Shown: positions 35,645 to 44,879, counted from the stretch's first letter. The stretch: 64,000 bases of DNA from Streptomyces liliifuscus (GCF_016598615.1 NZ_CP066831.1:5890001-5954000); one strand, 5' to 3'. Notes: generated from the sequence alone by a model not told the origin. Translations and numbers: made by a program.

Positions 35645-36644
35645 CGACGCCGGCTTCGTCCCAGGGCGCCACCGCGAGCAGTTGGCGCCCCAGGGGAGTC
35701 GCCGTGTGCAGGACGTACTTGCCGTCGCGGTGGCTGGCCACGAGCCCCCCGTCGCGCAGAACGCCGATCTGGTAGCTGACACTGGGCAGCGCGAGCCCCA
35801 CCGCCGCGGCGACCTCCGAGGTCGTACGACCACTCCGTCGTACGACCTCGACCAGTACCGCGGCCCGCGACCTGCCCAGCAGCCGTACGAGCCCGTCCTC
35901 CGTCGTGCACGGCAGGTCAAGGGGGTTCTTGGCCACGGGATAGACGAGTACGGGTGGCAGGCCCGGGTCGGCGAGAGCGGTCGGGCGGCGCCAGCAGAAG
36001 TACGAGGGGACGAGCGTCAGTCCGCGGCCGCCGAGGTGGAGATCGCGCTCGACGGGATAGTCCACTTCCAGGACGGGGCTGTTCCAACGGGCCAGCGGCC
36101 GCAGCCCGTTCAGCAGTGCCTGGGTGCCGCCGTCCAGCAGGGCCTGGGTCCGGATCCCGACATCATTGCCGACCACCGTGCGGACGTGGGACCAGCTCGG
36201 CGCCAGCAGCGCCCCGAAGTACACGCCGAGCGCCTGGGCCAGCGAACTGAGGGCACCACAGCCCGGCCTGCCCAGTGACGCGGCCCAACTCGGCACCGGC
36301 CGGGACCCGGCCAACTGCGTCAACTCACTCGCCAGCCGACGGCGAGGTGTGGCCCGTACGAGTTCGAGTCCGGCGGACAGATCGGCGCCCGTGACCGGCG
36401 GCGTGAGGAAGTCCGGGATGTAACCGAAGCTCGGGATCAACGTCTTGAGCGGCTGGACGGCGTGATTCAGAGGCGCGTCCTGCTGAATTCTCTCGCGGAC
36501 CGATTGACGCCAGTGGCCGAATTCGAGCGGCCCTTGTCTTGTCTGCAAACGACACATACTGCAGACGAGTTCCCACAGCGGATCGGGCTCCCGAACAAGG
36601 CGAATGTTCTGCAGATCATGATTGGTGAAGTGAATCCGGAGCAT
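35607..36644 (-). CDS. ArsR-type regulator with long N-terminal domain
   Basis: A 345-residue protein starting at ATG 36644, preceded by an AAGGGGGA site. The N-terminal ~230 residues (MLRIHFTNHDLQNIRLVREP) form a DUF5937-like domain. The C-terminal ~90 residues are an ArsR winged helix (LGRSRAAVLVEVVRRSGRTT, then VGLALPSVSYQIGVLRDGGL). Such proteins are common streptomycete regulators with unknown signals. An upstream in-frame extension is compositionally poor. Confidence 0.85.
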   Translation of the reverse strand: MLRIHFTNHDLQNIRLVREPDPLWELVCSMCRLQTRQGPLEFGHWRQSVRERIQQDAPLNHAVQPLKTLIPSFGYIPDFLTPPVTGADLSAGLELVRATPRRRLASELTQLAGSRPVPSWAASLGRPGCGALSSLAQALGVYFGALLAPSWSHVRTVVGNDVGIRTQALLDGGTQALLNGLRPLARWNSPVLEVDYPVERDLHLGGRGLTLVPSYFCWRRPTALADPGLPPVLVYPVAKNPLDLPCTTEDGLVRLLGRSRAAVLVEVVRRSGRTTSEVAAAVGLALPSVSYQIGVLRDGGLVASHRDGKYVLHTATPLGRQLLAVAPWDEAGVVSTPGGPGSFRR

Positions 36645-36863
36645 ACGTCCCCCTTCGCCCGCAGACCCAACACAGACTTTCGCGGCCCGGGGCCGAGGAG
36701 CCCCAGAAGAGGACGATCCGAGGGCGGGGAAGGTTGCGTTCCTGGGCCGCCTTGACCAGGTGCCAAGGCCCTTTCCAGGCAAGGGAATTCCGTAATTCGC
36801 CAGAGGACCGGATCGGGGTGTCGGGCAGGGGGGGTTCAGGCGGCAGTGTCCAGGCGGAGGTGT

Positions 36864-37712
36864 TCAGGCGGTGGCGTCGTCGTAGGCCAGGTCGCCGCCG
36901 CCCAGTTCGCGGGATGCCTGCGCCTGGGCGAGGAGCTCCCTGGCCTTGGCCTCGACGCCTTCGATGGCGTCGGCGCCGGCGACGAAACGCAGCGGCGGCT
37001 TGTCCTGGTCGGCGATGGCGAGCAGGGCGCGGGCGAGCTTGACGGGATCGCCGGACTGCCGGCCGCTCATGCTCTTCCACGCCGCGACGGTGGCCGTGGT
37101 GCGCTCGGCGTAGTCCTCGATGGTCGGCTCGGGCCAGGTGGTGGAGGCGTCCACGAGCAACTCGGTGCGGAAGAAGCCGGGTTCCACGACGGTGGTGCGA
37201 ATGCCGTAGGGCTCGACGTCGTAGCGCAGCGACTCCATCCAGCCCTCCACGCCGAACTTGGAGGCGGCGTACGCGACGCAGAACTCCTGGCCGATCAGAC
37301 CGGCGGAGGAGGAGAGCGTGACGACGTGGCCCGCGCGCTGTTTGCGCAGGACGGGCAGGACGGCGCGGGTGACGTTCATCGGGCCGAAGAGGTTGGTCTC
37401 GATCTGCCGGCGCATCTGGTCGGGCGTGATCTCCTCGAAGTAGCCGGCGAAGAAGTTCCCGGCGTTGTTGATCAGGACGTCGATGCGGCCGAAGCGGTCG
37501 ACGGCGGCCCGCGCGGCCGCCTCGGCGTCCTCCGGGCTGGTGACGTCCAGCCTGGTGACCAGCAGATTGTCCTGCGGCCCGCCGAGGGTCTTCTCGACCT
37601 CTTCGGGGCGACGGCCGGTGGCGACGACCTGGTGGCCCGCGGCGAGGGCCTCGCGTGCGATGTCCGTGCCGAGACCGCGTCCGGCACCGGTGACGAGAAT
37701 GACCTTGCTCAT
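36864..37712 (-). CDS. Short-chain dehydrogenase/reductase
   Basis: A 282-residue NAD(P)-dependent oxidoreductase. The cofactor motif is TGAGRGLGTDI, the NNAG motif is present, and the active-site Ser and YxxxK occur in LSSSAGLIGQEFCVAYAASKFGVEG. It is upstream of nothing on the same strand and lies ~100 bp downstream of a second SDR gene, suggesting a two-gene operon repressed by the divergent XRE protein at 38777. Confidence 0.93.
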   Translation of the reverse strand: MSKVILVTGAGRGLGTDIAREALAAGHQVVATGRRPEEVEKTLGGPQDNLLVTRLDVTSPEDAEAAARAAVDRFGRIDVLINNAGNFFAGYFEEITPDQMRRQIETNLFGPMNVTRAVLPVLRKQRAGHVVTLSSSAGLIGQEFCVAYAASKFGVEGWMESLRYDVEPYGIRTTVVEPGFFRTELLVDASTTWPEPTIEDYAERTTATVAAWKSMSGRQSGDPVKLARALLAIADQDKPPLRFVAGADAIEGVEAKARELLAQAQASRELGGGDLAYDDATA

Positions 37713-37810
37713 GGCTGGTTCCTTTCAAATGGCGTGGCGATGCGGTGGTGCGGTGATGAGGGGCGGGTCCGAGGGGTGAGGGCCCGAGGAGGCGGTCGGG
37801 TCAGGGTCGG

Positions 37811-38578
37811 TCAGGCCTGGTCGGTGGGCATGATCCACAGCTCGCCGACGGAGGCGTGGCGGGGCCGGGTGACCATGTACGCGACGCCGTCGGCGATGTC
37901 GTCGGGGACGAGGACCTCGGTCTGCTCGTAGAAGGCGCCGATCGCTTCGCGGATCTCGGGCTTGTGGTCGTTGTGCGAGCCCAGCTCGGTGTCCACGCCG
38001 CCCGGCTCCAGGACACCGACGCGTACGTGCCGCCGGGTGACCTCCTGGCGCAGGGACTCGGTGAAGCCGTTCATGCCGAACTTGGTGAGGTTGTAGACGC
38101 CGTATCCGTTCCAGGCGACGCGGCCGGCGATCGAGCTGATGTTGACGATGTCGGCGACCCGGCGCGGCCCGTCCTCGGCGGCCCTGAGCAGGTGCGGGAG
38201 GGCGGCGCGGGTGGTGTAGAGCAGCCCCTGGACGTTGACGGCGATCATGCGCTCCCACTCCTCGACGTCCGCGCCGACGACGGGGCCCAGGAGCATCAGG
38301 CCCGCGTTGTTGACCAGGATGTCCAGGCGCCCGAAGCGCTCGACGGTCTCCTGTACGGCTACCTCGGCCTGGGCACGGTCGGCGATGTCCGCCTCCACGA
38401 CCAGCGTGGTGCCGCCCGCCTTCTCGATCTCGGCCGCGAGCTCTGTCAGACGGTCCTTGCGGCGGGCCACGAGAACGACGGAGGCACCGTCCTCGCCGAG
38501 CCGACGTGCGGTGGCGGCACCGATACCGCTGCTCGCACCTGTGACGAGAGCGATGGTGCCGGTCAGTTTCGTTGCCAT
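37811..38578 (-). CDS. Short-chain dehydrogenase/reductase
   Basis: A 255-residue SDR starting MATKLTGTIALVTGASSGIG. It has the NNAG motif and catalytic NISSIAGRVAWNGYGVYNLTK (Ser and YxxxK). Its closest visible relative is the next SDR, though the two differ in length and C-terminus. It is divergent from the XRE regulator at 38777 with 198 bp between, which likely carries both promoters. Confidence 0.93.
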   Translation of the reverse strand: MATKLTGTIALVTGASSGIGAATARRLGEDGASVVLVARRKDRLTELAAEIEKAGGTTLVVEADIADRAQAEVAVQETVERFGRLDILVNNAGLMLLGPVVGADVEEWERMIAVNVQGLLYTTRAALPHLLRAAEDGPRRVADIVNISSIAGRVAWNGYGVYNLTKFGMNGFTESLRQEVTRRHVRVGVLEPGGVDTELGSHNDHKPEIREAIGAFYEQTEVLVPDDIADGVAYMVTRPRHASVGELWIMPTDQA

Positions 38579-38776
38579 GGGGGAGTCCTGATTCTGATTC
38601 CGAAGATCGCAGTGCCGACGGCACCGCGGAGGAGCCGGGAGACCAGCGGCGGAACCACCGCCGTGGAGGGGTGCGCCATCAACAGAACCTGTTGTGACAG
38701 GAGGGTGGGAGTCCCTGATGAGGGGGTCACTGAGAGGGACCCCCAGCCGACGGGAAGCGCTCGTAGAGTGGAGCAC

Positions 38777-39901
38777 ATGGCAGGCAAAAGCGACCCTTAT
38801 GGTGCCAATAGCGATATTCGCGGCGATTTCCGTGCGGAGATCCGGGAATTCCTGGGCACGCGAAGGGCGAGGGTCACCCCGGAGCAGGCTGGGCTACCTG
38901 CCTACGGCGGAGACCGCAGACGGGTCACCGGTCTGCGCCGGGAGGAGGTGGCCCTGCTCGCGGGCATCTCCAGCGAGTACTACACCCGGCTGGAGCGCGG
39001 CAACGCCACCGGTGTCTCGGAGAGCGTCATCGACGGCATCGCACAGGCGCTGCAACTCGACGAGGCCGAGCGCATCCACCTGCTCGACCTGCTGCGCGGC
39101 GCCGGCACGACCCGCCCACCACGCCGCCGACCGGCCCAGCAGCGCGTCCGCCCCGCGGTACAGCGCGTACTCGACTCGATGACCGGCACACCCGCGTTCG
39201 TACTCAGCGGCCGCCTGGACATCCTGGCGGCCAACGCCCTGGGAAGGGCACTGTTCTCCCCGCTCTACGAGGCCCTGACGGTCCCCACGTCCCCCGCCGC
39301 TCCCGCCAAGCCAACTGACTCGGCCGCCCCTGCTGGCCCTGCCGCCCCTGCCGCCCCTGCCGCCCCTGCCGGACTCGCCGACTTGGTGCGGCCACCGAAC
39401 AACGCCCGGTTCGTCTTCCTCGACCCGCACGCGACGGAGTTCTTCCGCGACTGGGACGAGGTCGCGAACGACACGGTCGCCATGCTGCGCGCCGAGGCGG
39501 GCCGCGACGCCTACGACCGGCGACTCACAGACCTGATCGGCGAGCTGTCCACCCGCAGCGAGGACTTCCGCCGCCGCTGGGCGGCCCACAACGTCCGAAT
39601 CCACACCACAGGCGCGAAACGCCTCCACCACCCGGTCGTCGGAGACCTCGACCTCCCCTTCGAGACCTTCCCACTGGGCACGGACCCCAGCCAGCTCCTC
39701 CTCACCTACACCGCGGAGCCCGCTTCCCGCTCCCAGGAGGCCCTCAACTTGCTGGCGAGCTGGTCCGCGCCGACGAACGACGACACCACCGAGTGGAAGC
39801 CGACCGCTGAGCGAAATTCGACCGCTGAACGGAAGCCGACTGCTGAACGGAAGCCGACCGTTGATCCCGAGCCGCCCGACGCCGCCGATTCGATGGAGTG
39901 A
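38777..39901 (+). CDS. XRE-family regulator with MmyB-like ligand domain
   Basis: A 374-residue protein. The helix-turn-helix region (~30-105) contains RRVTGLRREEVALLAGISSEYYTRLERGN, the pattern of MmyB-like regulators of SDR genes. The C-terminal ligand domain ends around LLTYTAEPASRSQEALNLLASW. Two oddities are an Ala/Pro-rich insert with repeated AAPA units near residue 190 and a C-terminal tail of TAERKP-type heptad repeats. It probably controls the divergent SDR pair. It is the last chromosomal gene before the AICE. Confidence 0.88.
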   Translation: MAGKSDPYGANSDIRGDFRAEIREFLGTRRARVTPEQAGLPAYGGDRRRVTGLRREEVALLAGISSEYYTRLERGNATGVSESVIDGIAQALQLDEAERIHLLDLLRGAGTTRPPRRRPAQQRVRPAVQRVLDSMTGTPAFVLSGRLDILAANALGRALFSPLYEALTVPTSPAAPAKPTDSAAPAGPAAPAAPAAPAGLADLVRPPNNARFVFLDPHATEFFRDWDEVANDTVAMLRAEAGRDAYDRRLTDLIGELSTRSEDFRRRWAAHNVRIHTTGAKRLHHPVVGDLDLPFETFPLGTDPSQLLLTYTAEPASRSQEALNLLASWSAPTNDDTTEWKPTAERNSTAERKPTAERKPTVDPEPPDAADSME

Positions 39902-39994
39902 CGCGACCGATCCCCACCACGCTGCCCCCCCGCTCGGCGCCTGCCCCCCAGTGACAGACACCCAACTGGCCCCCAAACAGGCCCACACAACAAA

Positions 39995-40030
39995 TCAGGC
40001 CCGGCGCTGATCTCTCAGCACCGGGCCTGA
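39995..40030 (-). terminator. Stem-loop beside attL, probable original tRNA-Pro terminator
   Basis: A 16-position stem with one C-A mismatch (39995-40010 with 40015-40030) and a TCTC loop abuts the left att copy. Read on the minus strand it would follow the tRNA 3' end. A different perfect stem-loop occupies the same place at the right copy (60739-60774). The left one is therefore likely the chromosome's original terminator, separated from its tRNA by the insertion. Confidence 0.6.
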
Positions 40031-40088
40031 CCTGGTGTTAAAGCTGTCGGGGTGGCGGGATTTGAACCCACGACCTCTTCGTCCCGAA
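40026..40088. repeat. attL: 63-bp repeat with the tRNA-Pro 3' end
   Basis: Identical to 60771-60833 except at 40041 (A here, C at 60786). It contains the tRNA 3' acceptor strand, T arm, variable region and part of the anticodon arm up to GTCCCGAA. Beyond it the sequence diverges, so this copy is not a functional tRNA gene. Confidence 0.93.
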
Positions 40089-40188
40089 TGAGGTCCGAAC
40101 AAGATCCAGACCTGACCTCAGTGGTGTCTGTGCAGGTCAAGACCTTGCTATGAGTTGGTCCGCCGGAGCGCTTGGTGGGCGTGGGGGG

Positions 40189-40214
40189 AAGATCTTCTCC
40201 CAGTTTTCTCCCAG
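40189..40214. repeat. Left copy of 26-bp arm-type repeat
   Basis: AAGATCTTCTCCCAGTTTTC followed by TCCCAG; it matches 60695-60720 at 25 of 26 positions. Each copy contains TTCTCCCAG or a close match twice, 11 bp apart. In the circular form the two would flank the core, as expected for integrase arm-binding sites. The role is inferred. Confidence 0.65.
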
Positions 40215-40316
40215 CAGTGGTCCGTGGCCGCTGCTCTGTGGCGCAGCATCAGATCGACCCGAACCTTCGAACTAGCCTTCCTCGTAGCACAGTTCGGCTA
40301 CCGGGGGTCCGTGGCC

Positions 40317-42362
40317 ATGACCCGCGAGGCATACTCCATGGCGCGGCCAGTTCGGCAATCGGGTCTGCAGGGGACGGGGACGGTGGACTTCACTTCCTGG
40401 GCTGATTGGGCACGAGCACTGCTGGGTGCGACAGTCACATACGCGATGATGATGCTGATTTGGAGAGTGGTGGTGAAGGCGGCTGCCTTCAGTGACCCGC
40501 ACCGGCATACAGGGCGCCGCATTGTCTTGGTCCCTCGTTGGATCGTCCGCCCCCGTACGGAGATGGTTAGAAGCCAGTTGCGCGTTTCCACGGCCCTCCG
40601 GCGGCATCAGGGGTTAACCCCCACGGCCCAGTTCTTGCACCGCCTGGTGGAGATGGATCGCTCGGAGCGCGTGTTGCAAGTAGGCCGGTGGGTCTGGTCC
40701 CAGGTCATCCCGTCCATGCTGCTGCTCTGCAGCGTCGCGCTAGGGACGTGGCTTGTCCTCCAGGACATGGGCAGTGGTCCGGTCTCGGCACTGCCGAGCT
40801 TGCACGATGTCCTCAATGCCGCGCTGGGCTCAGAGGGGTGGTACCAGGGTGAAGCCGACTACTGCGTCTCATGGGCGTTTCTGAGGGGATGTGAACCGCA
40901 GTTCGTCTCATGGTGGAGCGGTATCGAGTCGGGGTTGGCCTTTGGAGTCGCCGCGGCATGTCTCCTTGCCGCGTGGAAACTTTGGCGGATGGCTACTCGG
41001 GAATTCGATGTGTGGGAGAAGCAAGAACCCCCGCTCCTCGACTGCCTAAGGGCGCTGACAGCCTGCCGTGACGCTCTGCGCTCACCGGCTCCGGCAACGT
41101 CGATTCTTGATATGCGCATCGCCGAATTGCGCGCAGGATTGCAGGAATTCGCTCGGGAAGGCCCGCCAGCCGACTCTGATCGCCGTGCCGAACTGGAAGA
41201 GCACACTGGGCAGGTAGCCAGAGTCCTTCATGAGGCGATGGGCCAGGTTCTGCGGGATGGCACCACCGCCTTGCCCATGCTCATACAGTTGCTCGCCACT
41301 GTTCAGGACCGGCTTCATGACTCGCGGTGGCTTGTGCTACTCGACCATTCCATGCTCAGCGGCGCACCCGCGCCGGGGCCAGCTCCTGCCCCGGGGCCCG
41401 CGGTGACTGCACCTACAGCTGATTCGGGCCGCTGGCAGCGGTACGTGGTTATAGCGACGGCGCTGCCCACGGTTCCAGCGCTGCTGGCGCTGGGCTTCAC
41501 AGCAGTGACGATCAGCCAGGCTAAAGACATGCTGAGGCTCACAGAGCGCGATCAAGTCGCCTCTAGCTACAACGAGACGATCGCCAATCTGGGTGATAAG
41601 TCCATCAACGTTAGAACCAGTACCATCTTTGCCATTCAGCGGATTATGCGAGATTCTCCGCGTGAACAGCCCGCGCTGGTCGAAGTCCTGAGTTCTTATG
41701 TTCGTGAGCATGCCAAGATGCCTGCGAAAGCACAGGCGGAGCGAATGCGAAAGGACGTGAAAAGTCGGCCTGCCGATGACGTGCAAGCTGCACTCACCGT
41801 GCTGGGGTCGCGGCAGCTAGATTCAGAAGCAGATCCAGTAATAAACCTACGAGACACTTTCCTTGCCGGAGCCAACCTATCTGGCCTGAACTTCTACAAT
41901 GCAGATCTGCGTGGCGTTGACCTGACTCGTGCGGAGCTGCAAGGTGGTTATTTTGAGGAATCCTGGTTCGATGGTGCCCAGATGTCTGAAGCTATTCTGA
42001 GTGATGGGGATTTCGAAGAGTGTGATTTTCTCAGAACGGATCTACATGGTGTCTGGTGGGATGGAGCAGACTTTGAGGACGCGGACCTAACGGAAGCTGA
42101 TCTCAGTGGTGCCAACCTCTTCGAGCGAGAAGACGGTGCAATGGTTGACCTCGAAGGTGCAGAAATGTCCGGCGCCGACTTGAGTGAGGCTAATCTGACG
42201 GATGCACTCCTCATGGGAGCTGATCTCAGCAAAGATAATGATCAGGGAATTCCAGCGACGAAACTCGCTGGAACGAACTTTACTAACGCTGACCTCAGTG
42301 GAGCGCTGTTGGACGGTACCGACCGGAAAACGGCCATCTGGGATGGAGCACACCTACCTTAG
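40317..42362 (+). CDS. Membrane protein with C-terminal pentapeptide repeats
   Basis: About 681 residues from ATG 40317 (start uncertain; a frame continues upstream into the att arm). Four hydrophobic helices are visible: ALLGATVTYAMMMLIWRVVV, VIPSMLLLCSVALGTWLVL, GLAFGVAAACLLAAWKLW and VVIATALPTVPALLALGF. A cytoplasmic helical linker (LGDKSINVRTSTIFAIQRIM) and then ~20 pentapeptide repeats of A(D/N)LSG/ADLTE type form a right-handed beta-helix. GC content falls toward the 3' end, a sign of transfer. A TTA codon lies at 40614-40616. It is AICE cargo located between two att cores; function unknown, possibly defence. Confidence 0.8.
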   Translation: MTREAYSMARPVRQSGLQGTGTVDFTSWADWARALLGATVTYAMMMLIWRVVVKAAAFSDPHRHTGRRIVLVPRWIVRPRTEMVRSQLRVSTALRRHQGLTPTAQFLHRLVEMDRSERVLQVGRWVWSQVIPSMLLLCSVALGTWLVLQDMGSGPVSALPSLHDVLNAALGSEGWYQGEADYCVSWAFLRGCEPQFVSWWSGIESGLAFGVAAACLLAAWKLWRMATREFDVWEKQEPPLLDCLRALTACRDALRSPAPATSILDMRIAELRAGLQEFAREGPPADSDRRAELEEHTGQVARVLHEAMGQVLRDGTTALPMLIQLLATVQDRLHDSRWLVLLDHSMLSGAPAPGPAPAPGPAVTAPTADSGRWQRYVVIATALPTVPALLALGFTAVTISQAKDMLRLTERDQVASSYNETIANLGDKSINVRTSTIFAIQRIMRDSPREQPALVEVLSSYVREHAKMPAKAQAERMRKDVKSRPADDVQAALTVLGSRQLDSEADPVINLRDTFLAGANLSGLNFYNADLRGVDLTRAELQGGYFEESWFDGAQMSEAILSDGDFEECDFLRTDLHGVWWDGADFEDADLTEADLSGANLFEREDGAMVDLEGAEMSGADLSEANLTDALLMGADLSKDNDQGIPATKLAGTNFTNADLSGALLDGTDRKTAIWDGAHLP

Positions 42363-42433
42363 TGTCTTGAACTGATTACGAATCAAGGTGACCCACATAT
42401 ATGAGTAGGGCATGGGGCGCCTGGTTTCAATCC

Positions 42434-42453
42434 ACGACCTCTTCGTCCCGAAC
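42434..42453. repeat. Third, partial att core inside the element
   Basis: CACGACCTCTTCGTCCCGAA matches the tRNA-derived core of attL and attR exactly, in the same orientation, and the bases before it (GGTTTCAATC) are a degenerate T-arm. About 105 bp to its right are two direct TTTGGCCCC repeats (42558-42566, 42570-42578) resembling arm sites of a different integrase. The 552-bp gap from 42363 to 42914 contains nothing else I recognise apart from a short CCAAGT-TTCT-ACTTGG hairpin near 42.82 kb. Confidence 0.75.
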
Positions 42454-42914
42454 GCGATCAGGACCCCTCGTGACGTCCCTTGGGCGAGGTTCGGCCCGTG
42501 CTCTCAGCGGAGTGGTCGTCCGTCACTGTCCATGAGAGTCCCCCTCTGACTGCCGCGTTTGGCCCCCTGTTTGGCCCCCAGCGCGCTTTGGACGGGGGTC
42601 GGCACCTAGAGAGCTGACCCCCGTTGGTGGTGGTCGTCGTCAGGCGTACGTAGTGGCCGTGAGACGACCCAAGGACGGCGCCGTCTGCCAACGCAGCGAC
42701 CTTCCGGGCTCCTCGAACCGGAGCGATGTCAGAGCCATCAAGTACTTTGCTGCACGGGTGCCTTGCCTGCCGCCCCCTGCCCACGACGACTCAGTGCCGT
42801 TATGATCCGCCAAGTTTCTACTTGGGTGGGTTATCGCGGACTGTGACCAGATTTGCACTCCAGGTAGTAGACTGATCCGGCCATGGCGGACAGTTGGCCA
42901 AAGGAGCCGCAGAA

Positions 42915-43562
42915 GTGCCGAATTTGGTACCCAACAGGCCAATTTATCACATCACGCATATTCGGAACCTTCCAAAAATTCTCGACCAAGGGGGGCTGTT
43001 TAGCGACAATTCTTCTGCCCGAAAAAATCTTACCGACACGGATATTGGAATGCCCGGCATTAAGCAGCGTCGACGTACGACCTCAGTCGACTGTGGCCCC
43101 GGCGGCACTCCCGCAGATTATGTCCCATTCTATTTTTGTTACCGGTCCCCCATGCTTGCTTCTATTAATTACGGCAACGTACCGACCTATCGGGAGGGTC
43201 AAGAGCCAGTTCTGTACTTGACGTCGACCCTAACTGCCGCAAGGAATTCCGGTCTTCCTGCCGTATTCACTGAAGGCAACGCGGGAGCCACGTTCGTCGA
43301 TTTCCACTCCGATGATGTCGAGCTTTGCGAGAAGCTGATTGACTGGCCACTGATGACTCAGAAGTGGTGGAACGACATACCTGAGGACCCGAACCGGGCA
43401 AGTCGACGCCAGGCTGAGTACCTAGTGCACGATTTCTTCCCAATCTCTCTCGTGGCTTCAATAGTTGTCCACAATGAAAATCGAGCCAGAGAAGCTCGAA
43501 ATATTCTCGCTGAACACGGTGTCTCAATTCCCGTGATGGTGTATCCTGAGTGGTACTACTAA
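42915..43562 (+). CDS. darT: DarT-type DNA ADP-ribosyltransferase toxin
   Basis: A 215-residue protein from GTG 42915, chosen because AAGGAG lies 8 nt upstream. It has the DarT (DUF4433) signatures: RPIYHITHIRNLPKILDQGG at the NAD pocket, the DYVPFYFCYRSPM block at ~69-80, and the catalytic Glu168 in RRQAEYLV. DarT modifies thymidine in single-stranded DNA with ADP-ribose from NAD, arresting replication, and in several bacteria it blocks phage. It is coupled to darG by a TAATG overlap. Codon use is less GC-rich than the chromosome. Confidence 0.93.
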   Translation: MPNLVPNRPIYHITHIRNLPKILDQGGLFSDNSSARKNLTDTDIGMPGIKQRRRTTSVDCGPGGTPADYVPFYFCYRSPMLASINYGNVPTYREGQEPVLYLTSTLTAARNSGLPAVFTEGNAGATFVDFHSDDVELCEKLIDWPLMTQKWWNDIPEDPNRASRRQAEYLVHDFFPISLVASIVVHNENRAREARNILAEHGVSIPVMVYPEWYY

Positions 43563-44665
43563 TGAGTGGAGGGGTGGCGACGGTGATCCAAGAATCGCAA
43601 GGAAACCTGCTTGAAGCGGACGCGGAAGCCATCGTCAACACTGTTAATACTGTTGGCGTCATGGGGAAGGGTATTGCCCTCCAGATCAAACAAGCTTTCC
43701 CCGAGAACTTCAAGCAGTACAAGGCTGCCTGTGACCGAGGGGAAGTCAGGGTCGGTGAAATTTTCGTTCATGACGCTCACCATCTTGGCCCCCGACGGTA
43801 CATTCTGAATTTCCCAACAAAACGTCACTGGCGCGGCAAGTCGCGCATCGAAGACATCCAAGCAGGTCTCGACGCGCTAGTTGAAGTAATAAAGAAGTGC
43901 AACATTGAGTCCGTTGCAATTCCCGCTTTGGGTTGCGGAAATGGGGGCCTCAATTGGGACGATGTCCGTCCCATGATTCACGCTGCTTTCGAGCCTCTGC
44001 CATCGGTCAAGGTGTTGCTGTTCCCCCCAACAGGTGCCCCGGCGCCTGATTTGATGCCGGTTCGTACGAGCGCGCCAAACATGACCCGGGGAAGGGCTGC
44101 ACTCGTAGCTCTGTTGAGTGGCTACGTCGAGCAGGCAAAGTCAGAGCGCGTAGAAGCCCCTAATGGGGCATCGCTACTCGAACTCCAGAAGCTTATGTAT
44201 CTGCTTCAGGCTGTCGGAACACCTATGCGTCTCCAGTACCAGAAAGCGCAATACGGCCCCTACGCTGAAAACCTGAATCATCAGCTTCAGCGGATGGAGG
44301 GCCATTTGGTTCGGGGATATGGGGACCGAACTCAGCGTGTACTCGACTTTCACCCCATCGCGCTCACGCGGGATGCGAAAGCTTCTGCGGATTCCTGGAT
44401 CGAAGAGCATCACGATGTACAGCTAAAGGAATCTATCGATAAGGTCCTTGAGCTGATCGATGGATTTGCTTCTCCGTATGGCCTTGAACTGCTGTGCACG
44501 ACGCATTGGGTCATTCATGAACTTGGGACTGACGCCCCACAAAGCGCTGTCATTGACACGCTCCAGAAGTGGAGTCGTCGCAAGGCGGAGATTTTTACTG
44601 ATCGGCACGTTTCGGTTGCCTGGAAACGTCTGCAAGCGAAGCACTTGGACGCACTCTCTGTCTGA
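43562..44665 (+). CDS. darG: DarG-type antitoxin with macrodomain
   Basis: A 367-residue protein starting at the ATG overlapping the darT stop. The N-terminal macrodomain (~1-155) shows GNLLEADAEAIVNTVNTVGV, MGKGIALQIKQAFP and the ALGCGNGGLNW loop, and removes ADP-ribose from DNA. The C-terminal ~190 residues (LLELQKLMYLLQAVGTPMRL, YGPYAENLNHQLQRMEGHL) match the DarG region that binds and neutralises DarT. Both antitoxin mechanisms are therefore present. A strong stem-loop terminator follows at 44733. Confidence 0.93.
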   Translation: MSGGVATVIQESQGNLLEADAEAIVNTVNTVGVMGKGIALQIKQAFPENFKQYKAACDRGEVRVGEIFVHDAHHLGPRRYILNFPTKRHWRGKSRIEDIQAGLDALVEVIKKCNIESVAIPALGCGNGGLNWDDVRPMIHAAFEPLPSVKVLLFPPTGAPAPDLMPVRTSAPNMTRGRAALVALLSGYVEQAKSERVEAPNGASLLELQKLMYLLQAVGTPMRLQYQKAQYGPYAENLNHQLQRMEGHLVRGYGDRTQRVLDFHPIALTRDAKASADSWIEEHHDVQLKESIDKVLELIDGFASPYGLELLCTTHWVIHELGTDAPQSAVIDTLQKWSRRKAEIFTDRHVSVAWKRLQAKHLDALSV

Positions 44666-44732
44666 GTAGCCTCAGGCAAGCTGTGGCGCGGGCTTTCGCG
44701 TTGCGCGCCGGAGAGTGCGAAAACACGAGATC

Positions 44733-44761
44733 AGAGACCCGGACACAGTGTCCGGGTCTCT
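44733..44761 (+). terminator. Intrinsic terminator after darG
   Basis: AGAGACCCGGACA pairs perfectly over 13 bp with TGTCCGGGTCTCT around a 3-nt CAG loop, followed by TTGCTTTGG. Its core is nearly the same as the hairpin at 46708-46736. Confidence 0.85.
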
Positions 44762-44879
44762 TTGCTTTGGGCCCGTCACGCTCGTACTGGCTCTGATGGT
44801 GAGCAAGGCGAACTACCCACCTCATCACCGGCTCTGTACCGTGAAACCAGCCCCCACAACCAGCAGGAGGCAGCACGCA

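Noticed and set aside
40046..40088. A second tRNA-Pro gene at the left att site
   Set aside because: Only the 3' part of the tRNA is present; after GTCCCGAA the sequence diverges and no 5' acceptor strand or D arm follows. It is the att duplicate.
40155..40316. N-terminal extension of the pentapeptide protein from a TTG
   Set aside because: It would run through the 26-bp arm repeat and lacks a ribosome site; the ATG at 40317 is more plausible.
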